Assembly: GCF_000513855.1 (NCBI RefSeq)
Contig: NZ_KI911318.1
Coordinates: 820,484 to 884,483, forward strand
Length of the DNA stretch: 64,000 nt
Reading direction: 5' to 3'
Source: Desulfurococcus amylolyticus Z-533
GTDB lineage: Archaea; Thermoproteota; Thermoprotei_A; Sulfolobales; Desulfurococcaceae
Shown here in pieces: positions 7,520 through 15,699 of the stretch. Both the position numbers and the translations under genes were made by a program. Under the pieces are notes generated by a model. The model did not search any database. It saw only the letters and a list, made by a program, of their open reading frames with translations, and had not been told where the DNA came from. Numbering within the stretch: the first letter of the stretch is position 1; each line of letters opens with the position of its first letter.

Positions 7520-8796
7520 GCTCCGAGAATAAGGAAGGATACTTAAGAGGCGTGGACTACGGGGATCCTGTTGTAAGGTATAGAGGAGGGAAGATAAAGA
7601 GGTTGGCCGAGTTATTCGCTGGGAGGAAACTCGATATCTCCAATGAATTCGCAGTCGACATCTTCTACTTGTTCTACTTACCGGTTCCACTACTCAGAGA
7701 AGATGACCCAGGTGGGGGAGAAGAGTACAGGGTTCTAAGAGCCTTAAAAGACTCCCCCAATTTCCCAATTGTTAAGAGCAGAACTATAATGGATTCCTTC
7801 ATCAGTAGTATCGCTGCAAGCGTCTTCCTCTCAGAGGTAAAGCTACTAGAGGAGGTGGCAGGCAAGAGTAAAGTGGGAAGTGAGCAAATGAATGTTAACG
7901 AAAACACTGAAGTCAGTAGAATAGTTGAGAAAGCGCTTACAACTGTGAACATCGATATAGAAAACGTGAAGAAACTTAAATCAATAGTAGAAGGGCTGGA
8001 GCCCGGCTCCGCAAGCCAGCTCTCCCTGGATGAGGATGTAGCTGAGGTACTTAAGCTGGCTAGGAACATAGATGTGAAGAGAATACTCGAGATGCTGAAA
8101 GGGCTGAAGCCATGGGAGCTCAGCGTAGAAAAGAAGAAGAGGAGGTTTAAGCACGGCGAGATAGCCGGGTATGAGTATGGGAGAGATCTCGAGAGAATAG
8201 TTCCCTCGAACCTGATTCTACCGAGTGAGGTATTCTACACCAGATTTGCACAGAGGAAGCTACTCCTCTATGAGAAAGTGGTTGAGGAGAGTCTCGGACC
8301 CATGTATGTCCTACTGGATAAAAGCGGTAGCATGGATGGGGTGAAGATAACCTGGGGTAAGGCTGTAGCGATAAGTCTCTACCTTAAGGCTGTGAAAACA
8401 CATAGGGAGTTCTATCTAAGATTCTTTGATAGCCAGCCGTATCCTCTGTATAGGATAGGGAGGATTTCCAAGCCTAATGAGGTGCTTAAGTTGCTAGACT
8501 ACATGGCAAGGGTTAAAGGAGCAGGTGGCACAGACATCTCTAGGGCTATTATAACAGCGTGTACGGATATAAGGACTGGGAGCATTGCTAGGGAGTCAGA
8601 CATAATATTGATCACCGATGGCGTCGATAGAATAGCTGAAAACATGGTTAGGTATAACTTAAAGAAAACGGATTCAAGGCTAATTACAGTGATGATCATG
8701 GGGGACAATGAGAACCTGAGAAACATATCTTATAAATACCTGAAGATTGAAAAACTAGATAAAGCAGGCATGTTGAGAGTAGTGGAGTTTAATTAA
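7516..8796 (+). CDS. VWA-domain protein, MoxR partner (ViaA/CoxE-like)
   Basis: A 426-residue protein with a C-terminal von Willebrand factor A domain. The MIDAS metal-site motif is DKSGSMD (268-274), followed by GAGGTDIS and ILITDGVD. The N-terminal ~250 residues are helical with a charged linker (about 115-200). It is translated in overlap with the MoxR ATPase. The family acts as an adaptor for the ATPase. Substrates in archaea are not known. Confidence 0.85.
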   Translation: MSSENKEGYLRGVDYGDPVVRYRGGKIKRLAELFAGRKLDISNEFAVDIFYLFYLPVPLLREDDPGGGEEYRVLRALKDSPNFPIVKSRTIMDSFISSIAASVFLSEVKLLEEVAGKSKVGSEQMNVNENTEVSRIVEKALTTVNIDIENVKKLKSIVEGLEPGSASQLSLDEDVAEVLKLARNIDVKRILEMLKGLKPWELSVEKKKRRFKHGEIAGYEYGRDLERIVPSNLILPSEVFYTRFAQRKLLLYEKVVEESLGPMYVLLDKSGSMDGVKITWGKAVAISLYLKAVKTHREFYLRFFDSQPYPLYRIGRISKPNEVLKLLDYMARVKGAGGTDISRAIITACTDIRTGSIARESDIILITDGVDRIAENMVRYNLKKTDSRLITVMIMGDNENLRNISYKYLKIEKLDKAGMLRVVEFN

Positions 8797-8846
8797 TGGA
8801 TCCAACGACCCAGCATCAGTGAGTAACCCAGCTTTAATTAATATAT

Positions 8847-9120
8847 GACTCCGTTTCTCCCTAGGTGTTCGCCATAATTATATTATTATCCATGGTTTCA
8901 TCTAGGAAGGACTTGCCCCGTCCACAGAAGCTTTGCTATTTCTGCGGGTTCATGGATCGTATTCGACCCAAACGGCACGTGGGTCGCATCTAGGTTTAGC
9001 CCATCAAGGCTCAGAGCACGGCTTCCATCATCCAGGCTGGTACTCTCATACGTTGATAATTCACTCCGCCATCAACCTAATATAAACTTTCCCTCTAAAC
9101 ACCAAAAAGACTTCAGCCCT
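8847..9120 (-). repeat. dispersed element family C, longer copy
   Basis: Two blocks are shared with 45626-45750. Block 1 (8847-8909) contains gtttctccctaggtgttcg and catggtttcatctag. Block 2 (9068-9120) contains ataaactttccctctaaacacc and aaaaagacttcagc. Here the blocks are separated by ~160 bases that the other copy lacks. Those bases hold a possible tnpB tail on the minus strand. The pattern fits an IS200/IS605-type element and its internally deleted derivative. Confidence 0.6.
8898..9053 (-). pseudogene. possible tnpB 3'-end fragment
   Basis: On the minus strand an open frame of ~50 codons ends at TGA 8900-8898. It reads ...SRALSLDGLNLDATHVP, then FGSNTIHEPAEIAKLL, ending WTGQVLPR. Variable tails with THEP-like words are common in archaeal TnpB (IS200/IS605) proteins, and the piece lies inside a repeat element. 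No catalytic part of TnpB is present. This is a pattern-based suggestion only. Confidence 0.35.
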
Positions 9121-9218
9121 TAGGCGTAACTTGTTTTATACTTGATGCATGATAATATATAATATATAGATAGATTTATATGCTCTGGAACGAGTGATTT
9201 ATTCTCGGTGGTGATGTA

Positions 9219-10448
9219 TTGAAACCCGTCTACGATAGATTTCTTAGTAGTAGGATAAATTATATCGAGCAAAGCCCTATTCGAGATGCAGTAGCAAAAA
9301 TCGCGGCTAAATCTAAAACCACCAAGGTAATAAGCTTCGCAGCTGGTGAGCCAGACCCGGATGTCATACCCCGTGAACTATATGGGGAACTAGCCAAAGA
9401 GGTATTTATTAAAGAGAAGGGAAGTGTTAACTACTCGCCTGCAGATGGACTCTCCGAGTTAAAGATTGAGATAGCTAAATTCATGGCCGAGTATGAGGGT
9501 GTGAAGACTGGGCCCGATAATATCGTGGTTACTCTTGGGGGTAGCCAGGCAATAGACATCCTAGGGAGACTAATACTGGATCCAGGCGACATCGTCATCG
9601 TTGAAAACCCCTCTTATGTTAACACGATACTGGTTTGGAAACACTATGGGGTAAGGATAATTGGTGTACCCATGGATGATAATGGAATGATCACTGAGAA
9701 ACTTGAAGATGTGGTTAAAAGCCTCCATAGTGAGGGCAAGAAGCTTAAGCTAATATACACGATACCAACAGGACAGAATCCATCAGGTGTGACCATGAGC
9801 ATGGATAGGAGGAAGCACTTGCTCGAAATAGCTAGCAGGTATGATCTACTAGTGGCTGAGGACGCAGCATATAATCACCTGGTGTACGAACCCGTAGACG
9901 TGAAGCCGCTTAGATCAATGGATACCGAGGACCGTGTGATATACATTGGGTCCTTTAGCAAGATATTTGGAACAGGTCTCCGTATAGGATGGCTTGAGGC
10001 CCACCCGGAGATAATTGGAAGAGTCCGTGTAGCTAAGGGACCAATGGATATGTGTCCACCGGTTCCCTCGCAATACATTGTTCTAAACCTATTGAGGAAC
10101 AAGTTATACAGGCCTATAAGAGAGAAAGCCGTGGCCGAGTATAAGTCTAAGAGAGATATAATGATCGCCGCCATAGAGAAACACCTAATGGGGTTAAAAC
10201 ACACGAGGCCTGTTGCGGGCATGTTTATACTGCTCTGGCTACCTGGAGGCATTGATGGAAGAGCGTTCTCGGATCAACTCTTAGAAAAGTATAATGTGGC
10301 GGTTATACCTGCAGCGGCATTCTATACTGATGAGACAGGGAGGAACATTGTCAGGCTAAACTTCTCGATGAGTGAGAAAGACCTTATTGAGGAGGGGGTA
10401 AGGAGAATAAGCATGTTGCTCAAGGAGTTCAAGACGTCTATCCCATGA
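9219..10448 (+). CDS. class I/II aminotransferase (LysN/2-aminoadipate or aromatic type)
   Basis: A 409-residue PLP-dependent aminotransferase. The fold-type I motifs are all present: AAGEPDPDVIP near the N terminus, NYSPADG, PTGQNPSG, EDAAYNHL, and the PLP lysine in GSFSKIFGTGLRIGW (K248). It resembles archaeal 2-aminoadipate/kynurenine-type enzymes with broad specificity, so the substrate cannot be fixed from sequence. The start is TTG at 9219, directly after ggtggtgatgta. A TATA-like tttatatgc sits near 9175. Confidence 0.88.
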   Translation: MKPVYDRFLSSRINYIEQSPIRDAVAKIAAKSKTTKVISFAAGEPDPDVIPRELYGELAKEVFIKEKGSVNYSPADGLSELKIEIAKFMAEYEGVKTGPDNIVVTLGGSQAIDILGRLILDPGDIVIVENPSYVNTILVWKHYGVRIIGVPMDDNGMITEKLEDVVKSLHSEGKKLKLIYTIPTGQNPSGVTMSMDRRKHLLEIASRYDLLVAEDAAYNHLVYEPVDVKPLRSMDTEDRVIYIGSFSKIFGTGLRIGWLEAHPEIIGRVRVAKGPMDMCPPVPSQYIVLNLLRNKLYRPIREKAVAEYKSKRDIMIAAIEKHLMGLKHTRPVAGMFILLWLPGGIDGRAFSDQLLEKYNVAVIPAAAFYTDETGRNIVRLNFSMSEKDLIEEGVRRISMLLKEFKTSIP

Positions 10449-10501
10449 GACCTTTGGGAGCATAGTACTTTTTATTCGAGGCTTTCTACAGGGTGGCCGG
10501 G

Positions 10502-11167
10502 CTAGAGTAAACGTGCCATTACAAGTATCTTTAAACTGGTAGCGCTTAGGGCGCAGATGTCCGCAGTGTCTTCAAGTGCTTTATTCAAGCTGTGAACCAT
10601 TATTGCCATCGCCAAAGGCTTGAATCTATCTCCGTATTCAAGTATAAGGCCACGGTTCCTTACCTCTATGTCATCGGCTTTCTCCTCAAGCTTCACTACC
10701 TCATCAAGTAGTCTTAATGCCTCCTCGAAGTTGCTTCTGAGAACAGCTCTAAAAGCCTTGTTATATATTTCAACAGCTTTTACAACCAGCTCGCTTAGCT
10801 CGAGTAACCCGGCCCGTAATTCCTGTGGTATTTCCAGGAAGGGGATTATACGGAGCTCCTTTGCTACTTCTTTAATATGATCGCTTATCATATCAATACT
10901 TGAAACTATACCTAGTAGTTCACTCATGAATGATGCCTCGAGCCTCAACGAGGATATGGAGTACTCGAGTTCGCTTCTCAGTTTTTCACCTCTATTCTCC
11001 AGCTCTACTAGCTCGGTGAGAACCATCCTGGCATCGCCAACCTGGTATCTGTTGAGTAGGTTTACAGCCTGCTTGAATCTCTCAGCAACCTTGGATGATA
11101 TGGAGACATATTCCTCGAGCTTTTCAATGGTATCGTTTGGAAATATGTCACCGAGGTTTACCGGCAC
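10502..11167 (-). CDS. DUF47 / PhoU-like protein
   Basis: A 221-residue, almost wholly helical protein of the DUF47 family, whose members pair with Pit-type phosphate transporters and share the PhoU fold. Visible features are an N-terminal helical repeat (VSISSKVAERFKQAVNLL), a central ISDHIKEVAKEL segment and a C-terminal repeat with EEKADDIEVRNRGLI and ALEDTADICA, typical acidic metal-binding signatures. The start is GTG at 11167. No phosphate transporter is adjacent, so its partner is unknown. Confidence 0.75.
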   Translation of the reverse strand: MPVNLGDIFPNDTIEKLEEYVSISSKVAERFKQAVNLLNRYQVGDARMVLTELVELENRGEKLRSELEYSISSLRLEASFMSELLGIVSSIDMISDHIKEVAKELRIIPFLEIPQELRAGLLELSELVVKAVEIYNKAFRAVLRSNFEEALRLLDEVVKLEEKADDIEVRNRGLILEYGDRFKPLAMAIMVHSLNKALEDTADICALSATSLKILVMARLL

Positions 11168-11238
11168 AATTACTCCCTCATAAATGATGATCCAGAGAAT
11201 GACTTATAATTATTGAGCCCGCGGTTTCCTTATACTAT

Positions 11239-11785
11239 CTATGGTTTATCTGATTTTAATGCCATAATATTGCTTGGCGATGTAACAGTTATTGTAGCGT
11301 ATCTCCTCCTATGATATAATTTAACGCTCCTAATGTATACAAGGTAATCTGGGTGGGTTAGCGACACCTGTCTATCTATCTTATCGGCTATCACCCTTAT
11401 AGCATCCATCGTGTGAGCTGGGAGCCTTGTTTCAAGCCAGTAGAGCCTGCCGTGTAGTGTCACCCTGTATGTCTTGTCCACGGGTATCTTCTCAAGTGCC
11501 AGCTCTCTTGATTTCTCAGCAACTATTTCAACATAGGGATCCGTTACCACATCTATAGGGATCCGTTACCACATCTATAGGTATTACTCTATAAATCACC
11601 TGGATCTCGTTGACTGCCTCCCTGATCCTCGATGTGAAGTCGTAGGGGTCATCGACCTTTAACAATATTACCGAGGGCCCCTTATCAACCAAGACATAGT
11701 TTAACCCTGTGTTCCTCAGCTTCGCCAATACAAACCTGAAGTTTTCCAAGCCTGGCTCATGCGTAATCATTAGGTTGAAGCTCAT
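11239..11785 (-). pseudogene. THUMP-domain protein (Tan1-like), frameshifted by a 22-bp tandem duplication
   Basis: Two frames join into one ~175-residue protein if one copy of a tandem duplication is removed. The first frame starts at ATG 11785 (ggtgg upstream): MSFNLMITHEPGLENF and VIYRVIPIDVVTDPY. The second continues from ...DVVTDPYVEIVAEKS to YRVTLHGRLYW and KSDKP. The unit atagggatccgttaccacatct occurs twice, back to back (11533-11554 and 11555-11576). Because 22 is not a multiple of three, the first frame runs into a stop after the repeat. THUMP proteins of this kind resemble the tRNA-binding partner of Nat10/Kre33 in tRNA acetylation. The break may be real, a phase change, or a sequencing error. 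Confidence 0.75.
11533..11576. repeat. perfect 22-bp tandem duplication
   Basis: The unit atagggatccgttaccacatct is present twice without spacer or mismatch, as produced by replication slippage. It disrupts the THUMP gene. Confidence 0.95.
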
Positions 11786-11862
11786 ATACTCCACCGTTTC
11801 ATTCAACGCTTATAAGGGATATAATATCTCAAGTATATTATAAAATAATAAAACGAGGTTAA

Positions 11863-12141
11863 GTGAGAGCATTGATAGCTAGGATTTCTAACACACAAAT
11901 AGTGATCCAGGAGGCATTTAATTACTGGGATATAAGAGCTATATTAGACGTATTAAACCCCCTGCTACTAAAACACGGGTATGACCCAGTCTTCTTCTTC
12001 GAGGGCACACCTATACTGGGTCAAGGCGGTTTCTCAGTCATAATAAAGCTATCCAAGGAGCTATCATCCAGTGATAAAGGCTTTGTTAAAAGGATGCTTC
12101 AGAGCAATGGATTGAGAGTTATAGAGGAGGATGTGAAGTGA
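11863..12141 (+). CDS. small protein of unknown function
   Basis: A 92-residue protein with alternating beta and alpha character (ALIARISNTQIVIQEA, then YWDIRAILDVLNPLLLKHG, then FSVIIKLSKELSSS), suggesting a small alpha/beta domain. I do not recognise the family. GTG start at 11863 after gaggtt. Its stop overlaps the GTG of the XdhC-like gene (gtga), so the two are coupled and probably act together. Confidence 0.65.
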   Translation: MRALIARISNTQIVIQEAFNYWDIRAILDVLNPLLLKHGYDPVFFFEGTPILGQGGFSVIIKLSKELSSSDKGFVKRMLQSNGLRVIEEDVK

Positions 12142-12980
12142 ATAATAGGGATATACTGTTTAAGGCTGTTGAGGAATTGGACAGGGGGAGACCTGTAGCA
12201 TTGGTCACACTCGTTAATAAGGAGGGCAGCGGACCCCGTGGACTGGGTTCGCTAATGATTGTAACCATTGATGGCTTGAAGTATGGTACAATTGGGGGCG
12301 GGGAATTCGAGGCTTTTGTTATAAAGGAGTCATTATCAGCCTTGAAGGAGGGTAAGCCTAGACGCGTTAAAATGGCTCTCAGGAGGGAGAATATACCGCC
12401 TGACGCAATGCCTACAAACATGTTGTGTGGTGGAGTAGTGGAGGTGTTCATCAACGTGTTGAAGCCCAAGCCCCGTCTAATACTGGTGGGCGCCGGTCAC
12501 GTCGGGAAGCCTATAGCGGATATAGGCAATATATTGGGATTCAGGGTAGTCGTTGTCGACAAGGATCCTGGGTTAGCCAACAAGGATAGATATCCCTATG
12601 CAGAGACGGTTAAATCTGGAAGCGTTATCGATGAGTTGAAGACAATAGAGTTCACGGAGAATGATATAGCAGTAATAGCTTTCGGTGAAGTTGAAACAGA
12701 CTACCAGGTACTCAAACACCTTGTATTAAATGGGTTCAAGGGACATATATGGGCTCTCTGCAGCAGGAACAGAGCTAAATGGATGCTTGACAGACTCGTA
12801 TCCGAGGGTGTTGATGTAAGTAGTTTCAGGGAGAGGATCCATATGCCAGCTGGGCTAAATATAGAGGCTGAGACACCTGAAGAGATAGCTGTAAGTATAT
12901 GGTCAGAAATAATATGTGTGCTGAAATCATGTAGAAAACCAGTGCCATCGCTCAGCATTCTTGATAACTGGCAATTGTAA
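12138..12980 (+). CDS. XdhC/CoxI family protein
   Basis: A 280-residue protein with both XdhC halves. The N-terminal XdhC_CoxI region has VALVTLVNKEGSGPRG, GTIGGGEFEAFV and the cysteine motif NMLCGGVVEVFI. The C-terminal Rossmann domain has LILVGAGHVGKPIADIG, VVVDKDP and the closing ETPEEIAVSI. XdhC proteins bind the molybdenum cofactor and insert it, after sulfuration, into xanthine dehydrogenase- or CO-dehydrogenase-like hydroxylases. No such oxidoreductase is in this window. A MoeA gene lies 40 kb away. Confidence 0.85.
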   Translation: MNNRDILFKAVEELDRGRPVALVTLVNKEGSGPRGLGSLMIVTIDGLKYGTIGGGEFEAFVIKESLSALKEGKPRRVKMALRRENIPPDAMPTNMLCGGVVEVFINVLKPKPRLILVGAGHVGKPIADIGNILGFRVVVVDKDPGLANKDRYPYAETVKSGSVIDELKTIEFTENDIAVIAFGEVETDYQVLKHLVLNGFKGHIWALCSRNRAKWMLDRLVSEGVDVSSFRERIHMPAGLNIEAETPEEIAVSIWSEIICVLKSCRKPVPSLSILDNWQL

Positions 12981-13109
12981 GCCGGCCCCGAAGACGTAGT
13001 GATTTAAACGGACTTAAGGATTCAACCTAAAAATTTATAAACCCTTTTCAACGAAGCCACCCTTCTTAAAACCCTTCCCATAAAGCATCAATTACACAGG
13101 GAGTCATTC

Positions 13110-13607
13110 ATGGAGACCATGCTTGGGTTGAACACATCCCAGGAGATTATATTCCAGGGGCCTGAGGAGAGAATACGCGATGTTATAAACGATATTGTTG
13201 TAATGGCTAGTCTCTATAAGCAGACAGGTGAGGAACACGCGTTAGCAGGATTCATTAAACTCTTCAATGAATACCTTGAGGCAATAGCCCCCTTAGAGTA
13301 TGTGCCCGGGCTTGCTGAGAGGCTTGGTGAGAAACTAGAGTTAACACTATGGGATGTAGACTTCGACTACAAGGCACTGGAGAGGCTTTTAACAATAATA
13401 TATGAGATACGAGTATACAGTGAAAACATAAGGGATCGCCTTGGCGAGTTGGCCATGCTACTCTCATACTTCATGGCTAAAGCCGGTGTACCATTGAGAG
13501 AACTGGGTGGATTCAACGGCTTAATAGGATGCAGGGACTGGAGGGAGAGGCCGGGGCTAATGGTTACACTTGCCGTATTATTCTTAATACTTGCATCAAA
13601 CCCGTGA
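13110..13607 (+). CDS. helical protein with C-terminal membrane anchor, unknown function
   Basis: A 165-residue protein I cannot assign. It is mostly helical and acidic (residues 1-145) and ends in one hydrophobic segment (PGLMVTLAVLFLILASNP), as in tail-anchored membrane proteins with a cytoplasmic body. The start is ATG at 13110. A TATA-like aatttataaac lies near 13032 and suggests its own promoter. Codon use looks like that of its neighbours. Confidence 0.6.
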   Translation: METMLGLNTSQEIIFQGPEERIRDVINDIVVMASLYKQTGEEHALAGFIKLFNEYLEAIAPLEYVPGLAERLGEKLELTLWDVDFDYKALERLLTIIYEIRVYSENIRDRLGELAMLLSYFMAKAGVPLRELGGFNGLIGCRDWRERPGLMVTLAVLFLILASNP

Positions 13608-14091
13608 ATAAGCCGTGATGATAATCTGGTTTAAAGCTTGATCCAGGTAAAGATATAATCGTTACGAGTTCGTCATGGAATTAACCCTGCAAAATGAGAA
13701 ACCGAAAATCAATGCTTTTGCCAAACTGTTTTAGTTTTCGTAATATAAGGGTTGATGACTGCTTTATGCTGCTTAATATTCTTCTCGCTTTTAAAGCTAT
13801 TATGTATACACTAGCCATGTATCTCTCCATACGTGGCTCTTCATGAGGTTCTCGCGCTCTTTTAAGCTTGTTATTTCCCTTGGATCTAGTTGTAATTTTC
13901 ATGTTTTCTCTCTACTTCTAATCAACAAGAGCTTAATCTACCTAAAACACCTGGATTCTCTAGGAACAGATTCTTGACCCCGTGGTGATAAGCGTATCTC
14001 ACAACTAACGGATCACAGCAGTGGAGGACGTTAACCTGAACCATTATAAACTGTTTAACTACTACTTCATAGATATAGGTGGGATCTATTT
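13608..14091. other. spacer with one doubtful small ORF
   Basis: This 484-base stretch carries no recognised gene. A minus-strand frame at 13681-13902 could encode a basic 73-residue protein (starts MKITTRSKGNNKLKRA, ends RFLILQG). It lacks a clear ribosome site and matches no family I know. A GTGATGA at 13616 is not followed by usable D or C' boxes. Confidence 0.4.
13681..13902 (-). CDS. doubtful small basic ORF
   Basis: 73 codons, strongly basic N terminus (KITTRSKGNNKLKRAREP) and a mixed hydrophobic C terminus. The base composition is AT-rich compared with neighbours. There is no strong Shine-Dalgarno before the ATG; agagag is the best candidate. It may be a real small nucleic-acid-binding protein or chance. 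Confidence 0.22.
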   Translation of the reverse strand: MKITTRSKGNNKLKRAREPHEEPRMERYMASVYIIALKARRILSSIKQSSTLILRKLKQFGKSIDFRFLILQG

Positions 14092-14955
14092 ATGGTTTAC
14101 AGGATCCTTGTTGCTGGAGCTGGTTTAATGGGTTCTTCACTGGTTAGATGCCTGGTATCCCGTGGTGTCGAGGTATTTGTCTACAATAGAAACGTTGAGA
14201 AGGCTAGATCCCTTTGCTCCACCGTTAAATGCAGGGTCATTGAGGATCTAGATTTAATGAATAACGTTGATGCATCGGTGATCTTCTTATTTGACGATCA
14301 AGCCGTCATGGACTTCGTTTACACGCTCATAGAGAAGAACTTGTTAAGCAGGACGGGTATTCTAATGAATTCTTCAACCATAAGCCCGGAGACTAGTTTA
14401 ATGCTGTATAGGATGGTTAGAGATCACGGGGGCATATACATTGAAGCGCCTGTCTACGGGAGTACCGATGAAGCCTCAGCATGCAACCTTGTCACAATGC
14501 TCGCGGGGGATTCAGGGATAGAGGGTAAGGCTAGGGAGATAGCGCTACTCTACTCTAGTAAAATATACTGGGTTGGCGGGATCCCTAAGGCCATGGCTTT
14601 AAAACTGGCGTTGAATAATATAGGTCTCATAATGCCGGCTGTGCTAGCGGAATCCCTAGCACTCTTAGACTCGTATGACGTTAGCCAGGAATTATTTAGT
14701 GAGATAGCCGGGAATCTATGGTTTGGAAACATGGTTAGGAGATATCTTGCTAGGATTAACATACCCGTTTCGACACCTAGGTTCACAATCAGCGGGGCCG
14801 CAAAGGATTACAGGGTTATCTCTTACACCCTTATGTTGAAAGGATATACGCCGCTACTCTCCCAGGCAGCCTCGAACTTTTACTCTCTAGCAGCCAGGGA
14901 CGTGCCTGGTGAAGACTATCCAAGGGCTGCATTGTACTATAGAAGGAAAACCTAG
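14092..14955 (+). CDS. 3-hydroxyisobutyrate dehydrogenase-like NAD(P)-binding protein
   Basis: A 287-residue beta-hydroxyacid dehydrogenase relative. The N-terminal Rossmann motif is VAGAGLMGSSLVRCL, followed by VYNRNVEKA. The substrate-binding segment reads NSSTISPETS and IEAPVYGSTDEA; the helical second domain carries the catalytic-lysine region KAMALKLALNNIGLI. The usual GxxGxG spacing at the coenzyme site is shortened. The ATG at 14092 has aggtggga upstream. It may act as an imine reductase or glyoxylate/succinic-semialdehyde reductase; the substrate is open. Confidence 0.8.
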   Translation: MVYRILVAGAGLMGSSLVRCLVSRGVEVFVYNRNVEKARSLCSTVKCRVIEDLDLMNNVDASVIFLFDDQAVMDFVYTLIEKNLLSRTGILMNSSTISPETSLMLYRMVRDHGGIYIEAPVYGSTDEASACNLVTMLAGDSGIEGKAREIALLYSSKIYWVGGIPKAMALKLALNNIGLIMPAVLAESLALLDSYDVSQELFSEIAGNLWFGNMVRRYLARINIPVSTPRFTISGAAKDYRVISYTLMLKGYTPLLSQAASNFYSLAARDVPGEDYPRAALYYRRKT

Positions 14956-14979
14956 AGCCAGAGACACGGGGTATTAAGT

Positions 14980-15696
14980 GTGGAAATAAGGCTCCTAGTT
15001 CCCGTGGATGTTATAATAGACTCCCGAGAGGATAGTAAGCACCCTGAGTTCAGGGAAGCGTTTACAAGGGAGGGATTAAAGACCGCTGTAAAGGAGCTAC
15101 CTGTTGGAGACTTCCTTATAATGGCTCCAGAGGATAAGCACTCAATACTGGTTGAGAGAAAGACTGTCGATGATCTAGCCAACAGTATAAGGGATAACAG
15201 GATATGGGAACAGAGCAAGTTACTGCTTGAGGAGGCCCGCAGAGGGGGGCATCGACCACTTATACTACTGGAGGGGTACCTGGGTACCTTGGAGAAGTAT
15301 AGGGGCTGGAGGATTCAGAGCATTCTGAGAGTGCTGGATACCCTGATACTTGAAATGGGGATTCCTGTGCTTAACACACCGGGTAAGGATGCCACTATTG
15401 CGTGGATCATATCTAAGGCTAAGAGTCTGGGGAGAACAGAGGAGAAGCGTGTCTACAGGATGAGGGTTGAGAAGAAGCCAATGGATATACAGGAGAGGAT
15501 ACTCTATGTAGCTGAGAGTATTATAGGGCCTGTGCTTGCCAGGAAGCTCCTAGCAAGGTTTAAGACCCTTAAGAACCTTGCCAATGCATCAAAGCACGAG
15601 TTACTCAGTGTTGAAGGCATTGGCGAGAAACGGGCTGAGGAGATATACTTATTATTCAACACGCCTTGGAGTAGTAATGGGGAAGGGGTGGAGTAA
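14980..15696 (+). CDS. xpf: XPF/ERCC4-family structure-specific endonuclease (short crenarchaeal form)
   Basis: A 238-residue flap/3'-overhang nuclease without the helicase domain found in euryarchaeal Hef. The ERCC4 nuclease site is present: IIDSRED (residues 12-18), VGDFLI and VERKTVDDLANSI (58-70). The C-terminal tandem helix-hairpin-helix has GPVLARKLLARF and SVEGIGEKRAEEIY. It acts on branched DNA, normally stimulated by PCNA; I see no clear PIP box at the C terminus. The start is GTG at 14980. It is followed after 3 bases by the GlcNAc-phosphate transferase gene. Confidence 0.9.
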   Translation: MEIRLLVPVDVIIDSREDSKHPEFREAFTREGLKTAVKELPVGDFLIMAPEDKHSILVERKTVDDLANSIRDNRIWEQSKLLLEEARRGGHRPLILLEGYLGTLEKYRGWRIQSILRVLDTLILEMGIPVLNTPGKDATIAWIISKAKSLGRTEEKRVYRMRVEKKPMDIQERILYVAESIIGPVLARKLLARFKTLKNLANASKHELLSVEGIGEKRAEEIYLLFNTPWSSNGEGVE

Positions 15697-15699
15697 AGA

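Noticed and set aside
13616-13670. GTGATGA as a C/D sRNA box C
   Set aside because: No D (CTGA) or C' box follows at acceptable spacing.
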